This document shows positions 20,046-32,398 of a DNA stretch of 64,000 nucleotides, piece after piece; position 1 is the first letter of the stretch; every line of letters starts with the position of its first letter. Position numbers and translations under genes: made by a program. The stretch is taken from assembly GCA_902826115.1 (NCBI GenBank), contig CADEDO010000002.1, positions 62,001 to 126,000 on the forward strand, written 5' to 3'. The notes under the pieces were generated by a model. It had not been told where the DNA came from and searched no databases. It saw only the letters and a list, made by a program, of their open reading frames with translations. The stretch comes from an uncultured Nitrosomonas sp. Lineage in GTDB: Bacteria; Pseudomonadota; Gammaproteobacteria; Burkholderiales; Nitrosomonadaceae.

Positions 20046-20579
20046 TCAATCATCCACAACCACTTGCTCAGGAAACAGCACATCGGTAAACCCAAACAAG
20101 CGAAAATCCTTAATCCGCATCGGGTACAGAATTCCCTGCAAATGATCGCATTCGTGCTGCACCACGCGCGCGTGAAAGCCGCTGACGGTACGGTCAATCG
20201 CCGTGCCATATTGATCCACGCCTTGGTAGCGCAAGTGCGCAAAACGCGGCACCATGCCGCGCATGCCGGGCACGCTGAGGCAGCCTTCCCAGCCGTCTTC
20301 TATTTCGTCGGAAAGCGGCGTCAACTGCGGATTCAGCAATACCGTAAAGGGAACCTCGTCGGCATCGGGATAGCGCTGGTTCTTTTCAAACCCAAAAATC
20401 ACCACCTGCAAGCTCACGCCGATCTGCGGCGCGGCCAGGCCTGCGCCATTCAATGATTCCATCGTATCGTGCATGTCCTGAATCAATGCGTGCAGTTCGG
20501 GAGTATCGAATCGATCGACGGGTTTAGCCACTTGCAGCAATACAGGATCACCCATTCTCAGTACCGGTTTAATCGCCAT
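20046..20579 (-). CDS. def: peptide deformylase
   Basis: Removes the formyl group from the initiator methionine of new proteins. All three metal motifs are present in 177 aa: GLAAPQIG (about 46-53), EGCLSVPG (about 98-105) and QHECDHLQG (about 140-148), the last with the HEXDH zinc site. It is not beside fmt as in many bacteria. Its start overlaps the end of the nucleoside phosphorylase gene by 11 bp, which suggests translational coupling. Confidence 0.96.
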   Translation of the reverse strand: MAIKPVLRMGDPVLLQVAKPVDRFDTPELHALIQDMHDTMESLNGAGLAAPQIGVSLQVVIFGFEKNQRYPDADEVPFTVLLNPQLTPLSDEIEDGWEGCLSVPGMRGMVPRFAHLRYQGVDQYGTAIDRTVSGFHARVVQHECDHLQGILYPMRIKDFRLFGFTDVLFPEQVVVDD

Positions 20580-21315
20580 GACAATTCACCACATGTTCCA
20601 AAATGTTTCTAACCCCCACCATCGACTGTTCAAGCACTGCGTAAATTTCCTTGAGCGGAATGCCCGTCGCGTTGGTGCCTCTTCCGGCGGCATAATTGGC
20701 CACCACGGCAATGGTGGCGTAATTGAGGCCGAGTTCTCTCGCCAAGGCCGTTTCCGGCATGCCGGTCATGCCGACCATATCCGCACCATCGCGTTCCAGC
20801 CGGTTGATTTCAGCCGCCGTTTCCAGTCGGGGCCCTTGCATCGCTGCATATACTCCGCCATCAATAATTTGCGTATTCGCATTGCTTGCGCCTTTTAGCA
20901 CCAATGCACGTGTTTTCTGGCAATAGGGCAATGTGAAATCAACATGCGTCACCCGCCGTTCCGTGCCATCAAAATAAGTGAATTGACGCCCGTGGGTATA
21001 GTCGATGATCTGATCCGGCACTACCAACCGCCCGGGCGCAAGATCGGCGCGTATGCCTCCTACAGATGCCACCGCAACCACATGCGATGGCTTCAGTGAA
21101 TGCAAAGCCCACAGGTTCGCGCGATAATTGATCGCATGCGGCGGTATGGTATGTCCGTGCCCATGCCGCGCCAGGAAAACGATATCCTGATCCTTGATTT
21201 TGCCAAACGTCAACGGCCCGGAAGGCTCGCCGTACGGTGTGCGTATGATTTGCCGATGCGATATTTCGAGGCAGGATAGCTGCGTCATGCCACTGCCGCC
21301 AATAATTGCTAGCAT
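20569..21315 (-). CDS. S-methyl-5'-thioinosine/thioadenosine phosphorylase
   Basis: A purine nucleoside phosphorylase of the MTAP family (248 aa) that splits methylthio-nucleosides from polyamine synthesis with phosphate. GGSGM (6-10) and [11 protein letters not shown] (50-60) are phosphate/ribose-binding segments, and [10 protein letters not shown] (161-170) is family typical. At the base-contacting position, adenine-specific MTAPs have an Asp-X-Asp; here the segment reads [10 protein letters not shown] with Asn207. This favours a 6-oxopurine and hence methylthioinosine, as in Pseudomonas MTIP. The hypoxanthine phosphoribosyltransferase gene 12 bp upstream fits that product. The specificity is inference. 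Confidence 0.88.
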   Translation of the reverse strand: MLAIIGGSGMTQLSCLEISHRQIIRTPYGEPSGPLTFGKIKDQDIVFLARHGHGHTIPPHAINYRANLWALHSLKPSHVVAVASVGGIRADLAPGRLVVPDQIIDYTHGRQFTYFDGTERRVTHVDFTLPYCQKTRALVLKGASNANTQIIDGGVYAAMQGPRLETAAEINRLERDGADMVGMTGMPETALARELGLNYATIAVVANYAAGRGTNATGIPLKEIYAVLEQSMVGVRNILEHVVNCHGD

Positions 21316-21327
21316 TTTTCTCCCATT

Positions 21328-21873
21328 TCAATCTTTCACTGCATAAATCGCCGGCAAATTCCGCCAGGCACCATGTATGTCCATGCCAAAGCCAAACACA
21401 TACCGGTTCGGCACGGTCAGTCCGACAAAATCGGCGCTGAATGGCTTGGGTTGCCCGGTCTGTTTCTCCACCAGTACCGCACTATAAAATGCTTGGGCGC
21501 CATTTTCCAATACTTTGTCACGAATGGCAGCCAGCGTCACGCCTTCATCCAGAATATCATCCAGCACCAGCACCACCCGGCCATGCATATTTTCCTTGGG
21601 TTCGGCTTGCCAGTGAATGGCTCCACCCGTCAACGCCTTGTCATAGCGCGTCAAATGCAGGTAATCGAAATCCAGCGGAAATCCGAGCAGCGGCAGCAAT
21701 TGTCCGGTAAATACTACCGCACCGCCCATCACGCATAGAACTAATGGTTGCTGATGCGATAACACCTGCGTGATATCTGTCGCCAATCGTTGAACTGTGT
21801 GCGCGATTATCTGCTCAGAATGAATTAATTCTGCTGAATCCAGAATTTGTTGAAGTTGTTGGTTGGTACGCAT
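21328..21873 (-). CDS. hpt: hypoxanthine-guanine phosphoribosyltransferase
   Basis: Salvages hypoxanthine and guanine with PRPP to IMP and GMP. It has 181 aa; VVLVLDDILDEGVTLAAI (about 101-118) is the PRPP-binding loop, with the LDDILDEG acid pair, and the family core is intact. It begins a leftward run hpt - methylthio-nucleoside phosphorylase - def. The product of the second enzyme may be the substrate of this one. The 270 bp before it contain only a poorly supported short open frame (21874-22098). Confidence 0.9.
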   Translation of the reverse strand: MRTNQQLQQILDSAELIHSEQIIAHTVQRLATDITQVLSHQQPLVLCVMGGAVVFTGQLLPLLGFPLDFDYLHLTRYDKALTGGAIHWQAEPKENMHGRVVLVLDDILDEGVTLAAIRDKVLENGAQAFYSAVLVEKQTGQPKPFSADFVGLTVPNRYVFGFGMDIHGAWRNLPAIYAVKD

Positions 21874-22138
21874 TTAATTTTTCTGGGCCTTTGGAAGTAA
21901 AACACAACGTTTGATTCCCAGGAAATAATCCCAGGCATGACAATGATCACAGGCAATCTTCACATATTCAATACTCAAATTGCAAAATAGCGGCGATGAC
22001 TTAAATGACCACAAACCACTCACTCTCAAATAATACCGTGCTGCCATCGGCAAAAACCCATCCGCGGCAGGTAATATTTTTACCCATGCATCGATCATTT
22101 TATGTTTAAATGAAAACTCCTCTCATATCAAGGAGTAG

Positions 22139-22768
<630 letters not shown>

Positions 22769-22769
22769 A

Positions 22770-23336
22770 ATGCAATTATTCAAAATCATTTTCTTGGTAG
22801 TCGCAGCATCCGCTTTACTGATGAATCCTGTTTTTTCACAACAAAACACGCCCGCATCCGATTACCCCACCTTTAAAGACGGGAAATTAACCATTCCTCG
22901 AATTGATACGGAAGAACAAGCAGGAAATTATCAGAAAGCGGAGTTTCAGTTTGATCATTCCACGAATAGCTGGAAGCTGTTGAATTATATTGAAACCAAG
23001 ATTGTTCCTGGACCAACCACTTATGAAGAGAAAGTGGAAGCCATCATTGTTGATTCATCGCCTGTGCAAGTTTTTCTCAAACTCAGCGGACAGTTTTCCA
23101 ATGGGTGCGCTTATTTTCAACAAATCAACCAGACACTCAAGAACAATACATTCAAAATTACACTCCATTTAGGGCCCAATCCGTTTCCTTCAGGCATCGC
23201 TTGTACCCTGTCGCTTGTTCCTTACGAGAAAATCATCCCGCTCGAAGTTTATGGGCTTCCCGCTGGAACCTATGAGTACAGCGTCAATGAGCAACATACC
23301 GGCACATTCACATTATCGAAAGATAATACTTTGTAA
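22770..23336 (+). CDS. secreted hypothetical protein paired with the aquaporin
   Basis: I do not recognise a family. The 188-aa protein has a signal peptide (about 1-23, ending VFSQ) and a mostly beta-strand mature part. Two cysteines (SNGCAYF and GIACTLS) may form a disulfide, and the C-terminal part (LEVYGLPAGTYEYSVNE) reads like an immunoglobulin-like beta domain. Its start lies one base after the aquaporin stop codon, so it is translated from the same message and may modify or depend on channel activity. An upstream in-frame start inside the aquaporin was rejected because it would precede the signal peptide. Confidence 0.7.
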   Translation: MQLFKIIFLVVAASALLMNPVFSQQNTPASDYPTFKDGKLTIPRIDTEEQAGNYQKAEFQFDHSTNSWKLLNYIETKIVPGPTTYEEKVEAIIVDSSPVQVFLKLSGQFSNGCAYFQQINQTLKNNTFKITLHLGPNPFPSGIACTLSLVPYEKIIPLEVYGLPAGTYEYSVNEQHTGTFTLSKDNTL

Positions 23337-23343
23337 GTCAATG

Positions 23344-23376
23344 AATCAAAAGGCAGCTGATCGCTGCCTTTTGATT
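23344..23376. terminator. bidirectional rho-independent terminator
   Basis: A perfect 14-bp stem, AATCAAAAGGCAGC (23344-23357) with its complement (23363-23376), closes a 5-nt loop. The A/T-rich base of the stem provides U tracts in both directions. It lies between the convergent secreted-protein gene and ligA. Confidence 0.85.
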
Positions 23377-23397
23377 ATTCCGGAAGACAGCAGGCGA

Positions 23398-25428
<2,031 letters not shown>

Positions 25429-25688
25429 TTATAACTGTGTGCTGATTGATTATCATGTGCGGGTTCATGCGATCATTGCCAATGGACGAAGTATTCAATT
25501 TAATACTAAAACCAATATTGTTAGCCAGATAGCTTACTGCATTTTTTCAGCCGCCTTAATATAAATCTGACAAAATCTGTGGCCAATGTTTACAAGGCGG
25601 GATTCTTTTAATCTGAAGAAATCCTTTATACTGGATATCAACCAGGAGATTAACTTTCAGACATATTCATGTCTCGAGATACTTGATT

Positions 25689-26570
25689 ATGAGCGACAAT
25701 AAATTAAAAATCCGCATTCAGATTCAACAGCCTCCACAAGCCATAGAACAAATTTATCCTGATCTGCCCGAACCCGAGATCATCTATGAACAAATCATCG
25801 ATTGGAAAAAAATTTCCATTGCGGCTGCGATCCTGGTCTTGATTTTCGCTGTCATCAGTTATCTCCTTTTCAGTTCAGATGGCCAAACAATTTCTGCAAA
25901 CGAAGCCACGCCAACTATCGCTCATCCAGCTGCGATGCAGGCGGATAACGTTCCAGTGGATAAAATTGCTCCAGCTTCAGCGCCTGCAATAGCTCCTGCG
26001 GCAAATGAAACCAAATTAAATGAATCATCTTCCGCTCGCAATGATTCGCAGGTATCGAACACACCTAAAGCACCGCCTCCAACAGAAAAAACAACCAAAC
26101 CTGCCAGCGACAAGGCGATCCCAATACCGAAATTGAAACCTGAGCTTAAGGCGGCTCAGCCCATAACTGCTCCGGCAAAGAAGCCTAAGTCGGCCATACC
26201 GCCGGATACTCACACGACTGCTCGCGATACTTCTGATCACCCACAAGTGGTCAGAGCGCAACTAAGTCACGATATCAAAGCACGTGAACCGGTAGATTCC
26301 ATTGATTCAGTTCAATTACTGCCGGGCAAATCCATGCCCATTTATTTTTATTTGCAATTGAAGGACATGCAAGGAAAGAAAGTCAGCATTTTCTGGTATC
26401 ACAACGACAAGCTGGATTCACAATTGCCTTTGGAAATTCGCAATGATAACTGGCGAACGAATGCCAGCAAGCATTTGGATCATCAGCGACTGGGCGCATG
26501 GCGCGTCGAATTGGTGGATGGTGCCGGCAATTTATTGGCAAAACGCAGTTTTACCGTAACCAAGCAATAA
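25689..26570 (+). CDS. DUF2914 domain membrane-anchored protein
   Basis: A 293-aa single-pass protein. A cytoplasmic N-terminus is followed by a helix at about 44-64, a long Ala/Pro/Lys-rich linker (about 70-185), and a C-terminal beta domain of DUF2914 type (RAQLSHDIKAREPVD..., YFYLQLKDMQGKKVSIFWYHN). DUF2914 has no established function; its periplasmic position and linker suggest a wall-spanning structural or sensory role. ATG at 25689 is preferred to the TTG two codons earlier. Confidence 0.75.
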   Translation: MSDNKLKIRIQIQQPPQAIEQIYPDLPEPEIIYEQIIDWKKISIAAAILVLIFAVISYLLFSSDGQTISANEATPTIAHPAAMQADNVPVDKIAPASAPAIAPAANETKLNESSSARNDSQVSNTPKAPPPTEKTTKPASDKAIPIPKLKPELKAAQPITAPAKKPKSAIPPDTHTTARDTSDHPQVVRAQLSHDIKAREPVDSIDSVQLLPGKSMPIYFYLQLKDMQGKKVSIFWYHNDKLDSQLPLEIRNDNWRTNASKHLDHQRLGAWRVELVDGAGNLLAKRSFTVTKQ

Positions 26571-26636
26571 AACCCCACCTTCTGACTTCGTGCAATGGTT
26601 ATCGAAAGTTTGCTTCATTGAAATTGAGAGTTCCCT

Positions 26637-27182
26637 ATGAAATATTGTAGCCACTGTAGTGCCACGGTTGAATTGCAAATTCCCGAAGGGGATTCTCTGC
26701 CGCGATATGTATGTACGACCTGTCATGTGATTCATTATCAGAATCCAAAGATGGTGGTCGGTTGCATTCCGGAATGGGAAGATAAAATCTTGTTGTGCCG
26801 GCGCGCCATAGAGCCGCGCAAAGGCTGGTGGACGCTGCCGGCAGGCTTTATGGAAAACAACGAAACCCTGGCTCAGGCAGCAGCTCGAGAAACGCTAGAA
26901 GAAGCCAATGCGCGAGTTCAAATCGGCGATCTTTATGCGATCTACAGTCTGCCCCATATTAGCCAGGTTTATATACTGTTTCGCGCACAATTACTGGATC
27001 TTGATTTCAAACCCGGTATTGAAAGCCTGGACGTCAAATTGTTATCGGAACATGAAATTCCTTGGGAAGAAATGGCATTCCGAGTCATTCATGACCCCTT
27101 AAAACATTACTTTAAAGAACGCAATCAGGGTAAACTGGGCTTTCATATGGGCGTGATCGATCGCCCTTCAGGCACAACCTGA
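26637..27182 (+). CDS. Nudix hydrolase with N-terminal zinc ribbon
   Basis: A 181-aa Nudix enzyme. Residues 4-31 have two CxxC pairs (CSHC and CTTC), a small zinc ribbon as in NudC-like and ADP-ribose pyrophosphatase-like members. The Nudix box runs through GFMENNETLAQAAARETLEEANA (about 70-92) and matches GX5EX7REUXEE. The substrate is unknown; NADH or ADP-ribose type dinucleotides are plausible because of the zinc ribbon. Confidence 0.88.
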   Translation: MKYCSHCSATVELQIPEGDSLPRYVCTTCHVIHYQNPKMVVGCIPEWEDKILLCRRAIEPRKGWWTLPAGFMENNETLAQAAARETLEEANARVQIGDLYAIYSLPHISQVYILFRAQLLDLDFKPGIESLDVKLLSEHEIPWEEMAFRVIHDPLKHYFKERNQGKLGFHMGVIDRPSGTT

Positions 27183-27225
27183 TTTATTCATATTATTGAT
27201 TATATTAGATAGAAAAAACGATGGT

Positions 27226-27253
27226 TTTAGATTCCCTTATGGCACGATATAAT
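27226..27253 (+). promoter_or_regulatory. possible sigma70 promoter for the dacC operon
   Basis: TTTAGA (27226-27231) and a perfect TATAAT (27248-27253) are 16 bp apart. It lies just upstream of the preferred dacC start and inside the extra N-terminal codons that an upstream ATG (27221) would add, which supports the later start. Confidence 0.45.
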
Positions 27254-27274
27254 GTTCATTTTTTGCTATTTCCT

Positions 27275-28396
27275 ATGAAGTGTTTATTCCCATTATTGTT
27301 ATTGTGCCTTGCTATTTCATCCGTATCCGCTCAACAGCAAGACATATCCATAGCCGCCAAGTCGTACTTGCTCTCGGATTTTCAAACCGGACAAGTATTG
27401 GCAGGTCATAATGCGCATGAACGCATCGAACCCGCGTCTTTGACCAAGTTGATGACCGCTTACGTGGTATTTTCTGCCATCAAGAAAAACCGCTTGACGT
27501 TGAATCAAACGGTTCCTGTATCTGATAGTGCGTGGCGTATGATAGGTTCGCGCATGTTTATCGAACCCAATAAGCAAGTGACTGTTGATGAACTGATTCG
27601 CGGCATGATCGTTCAATCCGGAAATGATGCATGCATCGCCCTGGCGGAAGCTGTCGCGGGCTCCGAAACCAGTTTCACCAATCTCATGAATAAAGAAGCT
27701 GAACGTATGGGAATGAAAAATACGCATTTCACCAATACGACCGGATTGCCTGATCCCAATCATTATACGACGGCACATGATTTGACCCTGTTGGCAACCG
27801 CCATCATTCGTGATTTTCCGGAGTTTTATCCGCTCTATTCATTGAAAGAATATACCTATAACAATATTACCCAACCCAACAGAAATCGTTTGCTATGGCT
27901 TGATCCGCATGTGGATGGCATGAAAACAGGATGGACTAAAACTGCTGGTTACTGTTTGATTACGTCGGCCACACGCGATAAGAGACGACTCATTTCGGTA
28001 GTCATCGGCGCCAAATCCGCCAACGCGCGCAGCATCGAAAGCCAACGGCTGTTGAACTATGGATTCCAGTCTTATGACACCGTGCGTTTATATAAAAAGA
28101 ATGATTCGCTAACCACTATCCATTTGTGGAAAGGCGCGCAGAATGAAATCAAGGCTGGTTTCGATCGGGACGTATATTTCACGCTGCCCAAAGGTCAATC
28201 CGACAAATTGAAGGCCACCATGGAATATAAGCAACCGCTGATCGCCCCCGTTCAGCTTGGCCAAGAAGTTGGCACGGTGAAATTTACGCTGGATGACAAA
28301 ACTATTGAAACTTATCCGCTCGTTTCCCTGGAAAAAGTTGAGGCAGGGAATATCTTTGGGCGCACGTGGGATAGTGTAAAATTACTGCTCAATTGA
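27275..28396 (+). CDS. dacC: D-alanyl-D-alanine carboxypeptidase (PBP5/6 type)
   Basis: Trims the terminal D-Ala of peptidoglycan pentapeptides. The chosen start gives 373 aa with a signal peptide 1-19 (ending VSAQ); in-frame ATGs at 27221 and 27239 precede it. The motifs are SLTK (55-58), SGN in VQSGNDA, and KTG in MKTGWTKTAGYC. The PBP5 C-terminal beta domain follows from about residue 270, and the end (IFGRTWDSVKLLL) fits an amphipathic membrane anchor. It heads a conserved betaproteobacterial run with dat, ybeD, lipB and lipA. Confidence 0.92.
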   Translation: MKCLFPLLLLCLAISSVSAQQQDISIAAKSYLLSDFQTGQVLAGHNAHERIEPASLTKLMTAYVVFSAIKKNRLTLNQTVPVSDSAWRMIGSRMFIEPNKQVTVDELIRGMIVQSGNDACIALAEAVAGSETSFTNLMNKEAERMGMKNTHFTNTTGLPDPNHYTTAHDLTLLATAIIRDFPEFYPLYSLKEYTYNNITQPNRNRLLWLDPHVDGMKTGWTKTAGYCLITSATRDKRRLISVVIGAKSANARSIESQRLLNYGFQSYDTVRLYKKNDSLTTIHLWKGAQNEIKAGFDRDVYFTLPKGQSDKLKATMEYKQPLIAPVQLGQEVGTVKFTLDDKTIETYPLVSLEKVEAGNIFGRTWDSVKLLLN

Positions 28397-28429
28397 TCAA
28401 TCTCTTACTTAAACATTACGAAGGCTCGC

Positions 28430-29281
28430 ATGATATATCTGAACGGTAAATTTATGCCTATTGAGGAAGCATGCATTCCTGTCCTGGATCGTGGTTTTAT
28501 TTTTGGGGATGGCGTGTATGAAGTGATACCCGTCTACTCACGCAAACCATTTCGCCTTATTGAGCATCTGAATCGGTTACAACACAGTCTGGATGGCATA
28601 CGCCTGAAAAATCCTTTCAGCAATGATGAGTGGAGTCATTTGCTGGAGCAGCTCATCGCAAAGAATGACGGGGAAGATCAGTATATATATTTGCACATCA
28701 CGCGAGGCGTAGCCAAGCGAGATCATGCTTTTCCACAAGTTCCGCCCACCATTTTCATTATGAGTAATCCGCTGCTCCCGCCTCCTGCTGAATTGCTGGT
28801 CAGCGGTGCATCGGCCATTACTGCCACCGACAATCGCTGGATTCGATGCGATGTTAAAGCCATTTCATTATTGCCTAATGTATTGTTGCGCCAAATGGCC
28901 GTGGATGTCCAAGCAGTCGAAACCATTCTGATCAGAGATGGGTTCCTGACCGAAGGTGCTGCCAGTAATATCTTCGTGGTTAAAGACAAGATGTTGCTGG
29001 CTCCACCCAAAAGCCATTTGATGCTGCCCGGCATCACTTACGACGTGGTACTTGAATTAGCGGCAGCGAACCAGATTGCACATGAAGTCCGGGAAGTCTC
29101 GGAAACAGAAATACGTGCAGCGGATGAAATCCTGTTGACCTCATCCACGAAAGAAATCATGCCGATCACCAAACTGGATGGAAAACCTGTGGGTAATGGC
29201 AAACCGGGGACGATGTTTAGTCAATTACACGACCTCTATCAGCAATACAAAGCCACGCGCATGCGCGGTTTCTCCAGTTAG
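28430..29281 (+). CDS. dat: D-amino acid aminotransferase (class IV)
   Basis: A fold-type IV PLP aminotransferase of 283 aa. It probably interconverts D-alanine and D-glutamate, which suits its place between a D-Ala carboxypeptidase gene and the lipoate genes. RGFIFGDGVYEV (about 22-33), CDVKAISLLPNVL with the catalytic Lys, and EGAASNIFVV are class IV signatures. Branched-chain aminotransferase and aminodeoxychorismate lyase are relatives; the D-amino acid role is supported by context. Confidence 0.86.
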   Translation: MIYLNGKFMPIEEACIPVLDRGFIFGDGVYEVIPVYSRKPFRLIEHLNRLQHSLDGIRLKNPFSNDEWSHLLEQLIAKNDGEDQYIYLHITRGVAKRDHAFPQVPPTIFIMSNPLLPPPAELLVSGASAITATDNRWIRCDVKAISLLPNVLLRQMAVDVQAVETILIRDGFLTEGAASNIFVVKDKMLLAPPKSHLMLPGITYDVVLELAAANQIAHEVREVSETEIRAADEILLTSSTKEIMPITKLDGKPVGNGKPGTMFSQLHDLYQQYKATRMRGFSS

Positions 29282-29338
29282 GGGCTGGCAGCAGCATTCC
29301 GGAATACTTTGAATTGAAGCAATAGCCCAGTTCCTCAT

Positions 29339-29605
29339 ATGTCAGAGCAACCTTCTCTCATCGAATATCCCTGCGACTTTCCCATCAAAATCATGGGAAA
29401 AGCGCAGCAAGAATTTACGCAAATAGCGTTGGCTATCGTCAAATATCATGCACCGGATTTTGATGACGCTAGCATCACCGTCAAAGCCAGCAAGAATGGC
29501 ACATATTTAAGTATTACCTGCACCATACGAGCAACATCCCGCTCACAACTGGATGCGCTGTATCAGGCGTTGTCGGACCATCCTTTGGTCGCCGTGGTAT
29601 TGTGA
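29339..29605 (+). CDS. YbeD/DUF493 family protein
   Basis: A small ferredoxin-like alpha-beta protein of 88 aa. FPIKIMGK near the N-terminus and the final SDHPLVAVVL are conserved in DUF493 (YbeD), a family with an ACT-like fold that almost always precedes lipB. Its role is unknown. The 7-bp gap to lipB indicates cotranscription. Confidence 0.88.
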   Translation: MSEQPSLIEYPCDFPIKIMGKAQQEFTQIALAIVKYHAPDFDDASITVKASKNGTYLSITCTIRATSRSQLDALYQALSDHPLVAVVL

Positions 29606-29611
29606 TCGCGA

Positions 29612-30262
29612 ATGCCATCATCACTTTCAGTGTCGACGTTTGAGCATCCCCATTTTATTGTCAAAAAAATGGGGATATGTGATTACCAAGCCACGTGGCA
29701 AGCCATGAAAGCGTTTACTCAAAGCCGAACGGCACAAACCTGCGACGAAATATGGTTATTACAACACCCGGCAGTGTTCACTCAGGGCATAGCGGGAAAG
29801 CCTGAACACTTGCTCATGCATCATCATGGCATCAACTTGATCAAAACTGATCGTGGCGGGCAAATTACTTATCATGGACCGGGGCAAATCATCGCTTATT
29901 TGCTACTGGATATCCGCCGGTTAAAACTTGGCGTGCGCGAATTGGTCAGATGCATGGAAAATGCCGTGATAGACTTGCTGCATGATTATCACGTCACAGC
30001 AACAGGACGCATAGAAGCGCCGGGGGTTTATGTCGATAACGCAAAAATTGCCTCATTGGGTTTAAAAATAAGGAAAAATTTTTGCTATCACGGCATTGCG
30101 CTCAATGTGAATATGGATTTGACGCCATTCTCTTACATCAACCCGTGCGGATATCAAGGACTGCGAGTGACACAAACCAAGGATTTGGGCATTACCGACG
30201 ACATAGAGGTTTTAAGTAATCAGCTTGCTCAGAAATTACAAGAAAAACTGTTTAAAGGATAA
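29612..30262 (+). CDS. lipB: octanoyltransferase LipB
   Basis: Moves octanoyl from acyl carrier protein to the lipoyl domains of 2-oxoacid dehydrogenases and GcvH. The 216-aa protein has [12 protein letters not shown] (about 82-93), the lysine of KIASLGLKI and the thioester cysteine in INPCGYQG, the Lys/Cys pair of the active site. It stands between ybeD and lipA. Confidence 0.95.
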   Translation: MPSSLSVSTFEHPHFIVKKMGICDYQATWQAMKAFTQSRTAQTCDEIWLLQHPAVFTQGIAGKPEHLLMHHHGINLIKTDRGGQITYHGPGQIIAYLLLDIRRLKLGVRELVRCMENAVIDLLHDYHVTATGRIEAPGVYVDNAKIASLGLKIRKNFCYHGIALNVNMDLTPFSYINPCGYQGLRVTQTKDLGITDDIEVLSNQLAQKLQEKLFKG

Positions 30263-30275
30263 TTTATTTACCATC

Positions 30276-31220
30276 ATGACCACTGATACTCGCCAGAAAG
30301 GCGCTGACAAAACCGCACGCAATCCGATTAAAGTCACCCCACAATCACGCAGTGATCTACTGCGTAAACCTTCCTGGATTCGCGTGCGCTCATCCAGCAG
30401 TGAAAACTTTTATGAAGTTAAGCGATTACTGCGGGAACATAAATTGCACACAGTCTGCGAAGAAGCTTCCTGTCCAAACATCGGCGAATGTTTCGGTAAA
30501 GGCACTGCCACCTTCATGATTCTGGGTGATTTGTGTACCCGCCGCTGCCCCTTCTGCGATGTGGCTCATGGCAGACCCAAACCACCAGATGCCGATGAAC
30601 CGTTGCATCTGGCTCAATCTATCGCGGCCATGAAATTGAAATATGTCGTGATCACCAGTGTGGATCGAGATGATCTGCGTGATGGTGGCGCACAACATTT
30701 CACCGATTGCATTCGTGAAATACGCACGCATGCGCCGCACACAAAAATTGAAACACTGGTGCCAGACTTCAGAGGTCGACTGGACATTGCTTTGGAGAAG
30801 CTCGCTGCTTGCCCACCCGATGTTCTCAACCACAATCTTGAAACCGTGCCCAGATTGTATAAGCAATGCAGGCCGGGAGCAGATTACGCTAATTCTCTGA
30901 GGCTACTGAAAGATTTCAAAGCAAACTTTCCACATATTCCGACCAAGTCGGGATTGATGCTTGGATTGGGCGAGACCGACGAAGAAATTATGGAGGTGTT
31001 GCGCGATTTACGCGCTCACAATGTAGAGATGTTGACGATTGGTCAATATTTACAACCCAGCATTGGCCATTTACCAGTAATGCGTTATGTCACGCCAGAA
31101 GGTTTCAAGGTGTTTGAGCGGGCAGCCCTTGAAATGGGATTTAGCCATGCAGCGTGTGGGCCGATGGTGCGCTCCAGTTATCATGCCGATCAGCAAGCCC
31201 ACGAATCCGGCTTGCTATGA
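30276..31220 (+). CDS. lipA: lipoyl synthase LipA
   Basis: A radical SAM enzyme that inserts two sulfur atoms into protein-bound octanoyl groups. From the chosen ATG it has 314 aa. The auxiliary cluster cysteines are Cys61, 66 and 72 ([12 protein letters not shown]) and the radical SAM cluster is CTRRCPFC (87-94). An in-frame start at 30225 would overlap lipB and is unlikely. It ends the ybeD-lipB-lipA run. Confidence 0.96.
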   Translation: MTTDTRQKGADKTARNPIKVTPQSRSDLLRKPSWIRVRSSSSENFYEVKRLLREHKLHTVCEEASCPNIGECFGKGTATFMILGDLCTRRCPFCDVAHGRPKPPDADEPLHLAQSIAAMKLKYVVITSVDRDDLRDGGAQHFTDCIREIRTHAPHTKIETLVPDFRGRLDIALEKLAACPPDVLNHNLETVPRLYKQCRPGADYANSLRLLKDFKANFPHIPTKSGLMLGLGETDEEIMEVLRDLRAHNVEMLTIGQYLQPSIGHLPVMRYVTPEGFKVFERAALEMGFSHAACGPMVRSSYHADQQAHESGLL

Positions 31221-31261
31221 ACCATGCCATGGCGATGCCATTTTCACGGTAAATGGTATCG

Positions 31262-31693
31262 CTAATTAGGTTGGGCGCTGGATTGTATAATCTCAAAATC
31301 ATGCGTAATTTTCACAGTACTTTTCAGCATGATGGATGCAGAGCAATATTTCTCGGCCGATAGGTTGATGGCGCGTTCAACCTGCTGGAGGTTCAGATGA
31401 TTGCCGGTGATTATGAAGTGCAAGTGAATATGGGTAAAAACCTTGGGATCAACAGGCGCACGCTCCGCTTCAATTTCCACCACACAATCACTGATCTCTT
31501 GACGGCTTTTTTTAAGTATCAACACCACGTCAAAAGTAGTACACCCGCCTAACCCCATCAACAGCATTTCCATCGGACGCGGTCCCATATTTTGTCCACC
31601 GGCTTCCGGAGCGCCATCCATTAGCACCGAATGACCGCTCCCAGACTCAGCCTGGAAACTGACATTCCCCTTCCAAGTTATACGCGTTTTCAT
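31262..31693 (-). CDS. OsmC family protein (YhfA-like)
   Basis: A 143-aa OsmC-fold protein. RPMEMLLMGLGGCTTFDVV holds the first conserved cysteine (GGC) and AEKYCSAS the second, the pair used for peroxide or thiol chemistry in OsmC/Ohr proteins. MGP before RPMEMLL is typical of the YhfA branch, whose substrates are not well defined. It is probably monocistronic, divergent in a loose sense from cytochrome c and convergent with lipA. Confidence 0.88.
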   Translation of the reverse strand: MKTRITWKGNVSFQAESGSGHSVLMDGAPEAGGQNMGPRPMEMLLMGLGGCTTFDVVLILKKSRQEISDCVVEIEAERAPVDPKVFTHIHLHFIITGNHLNLQQVERAINLSAEKYCSASIMLKSTVKITHDFEIIQSSAQPN

Positions 31694-31765
31694 TTCTTCC
31701 TCGCTTGGATATACAAGTTATTGCTAGCAATCAATATACAAAAAATTTGCTTTGGCGCAAATAAA

Positions 31766-31791
31766 AAGCCGACGTTGTTACGCGTCGGCTT
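31766..31791 (-). terminator. rho-independent terminator of the cytochrome c gene
   Basis: Read on the minus strand, AAGCCGACG pairs with CGTCGGCTT (31766-31774 and 31783-31791, 8-nt loop) and is followed by TTTTTATTTG. It lies 19 bp after the cytochrome stop codon. Confidence 0.88.
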
Positions 31792-31809
31792 CTTTTCAGC
31801 TAAAACGTA

Positions 31810-32121
31810 TTATTTCAATGTCAGGATAAAATCTGCCAACACTTTAGCGTTTTCTGGGCTAACGTTAGCATTTGGCGGCATTGGAATTGGACCCCAAACA
31901 CCATTGCTTCCTTTAATGATTTTATCAGTCAGATATGCAGAAGCATCATCTTTGCCAGCGTATTTTGCTGCCACTTCTTTCAATGCTGGACCAACCAGTT
32001 TGGTATCAACATTATGACAGTTCAAGCAACCACTGCTTTTTGCCAGTTCAGCACTTGCGTGCACACCACCAGCGAGTAATAAGGCAGATGCAGCAACGAC
32101 TCCTATTAATACTTTTTTCAT
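31810..32121 (-). CDS. cytochrome c-552 type small class I cytochrome c
   Basis: A periplasmic one-haem electron carrier of 103 aa. A signal peptide ends HASA (about 24). CLNCH at 32-36 binds haem with His36, and Met81 in PIPMPPN is the likely sixth ligand. Size and sequence resemble cytochrome c-552 of Nitrosomonas and c-551 of Pseudomonas; in ammonia oxidisers it carries electrons from hydroxylamine oxidation toward the terminal oxidase. The ribosome site is AAGGA. GGGTA...TACCC (32149-32165) frames a TAGAAT -10-like box upstream. Confidence 0.92.
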   Translation of the reverse strand: MKKVLIGVVAASALLLAGGVHASAELAKSSGCLNCHNVDTKLVGPALKEVAAKYAGKDDASAYLTDKIIKGSNGVWGPIPMPPNANVSPENAKVLADFILTLK

Positions 32122-32398
32122 ATTTTTTTCCTTATTAAAATTATAAAAGGGTAATCATTCTACCCTGAACTTCGCAGACATGCAGCAAATCCTGCAAATT
32201 TGTTCTTTCAGGTATGCATCTTGTTACCGAACATACCCTCGCGCTCACAAAATCCGCTGCTGCAACTGATGATACTGCGTTGCTAAGACTTCATGGTAAA
32301 TTATTAGTTCCAGCGTCGATAGCAGCAGCTAGTTTTACGCACTTTCATTCATCGGCATTTTCGTCACGCAGCAACTCTCAATCGGAGACGATACACAC

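Noticed and set aside
21874-22098. 74-codon minus-strand frame directly upstream of hpt
   Set aside because: No ribosome site and no recognisable features; it would also push the hpt promoter into the aquaporin leader.
31232-31262. Hairpin GCGATGCCAT/ATGGTATCGC between lipA and osmC
   Set aside because: No U tract on either strand and one G-U pair; insufficient to call a terminator.
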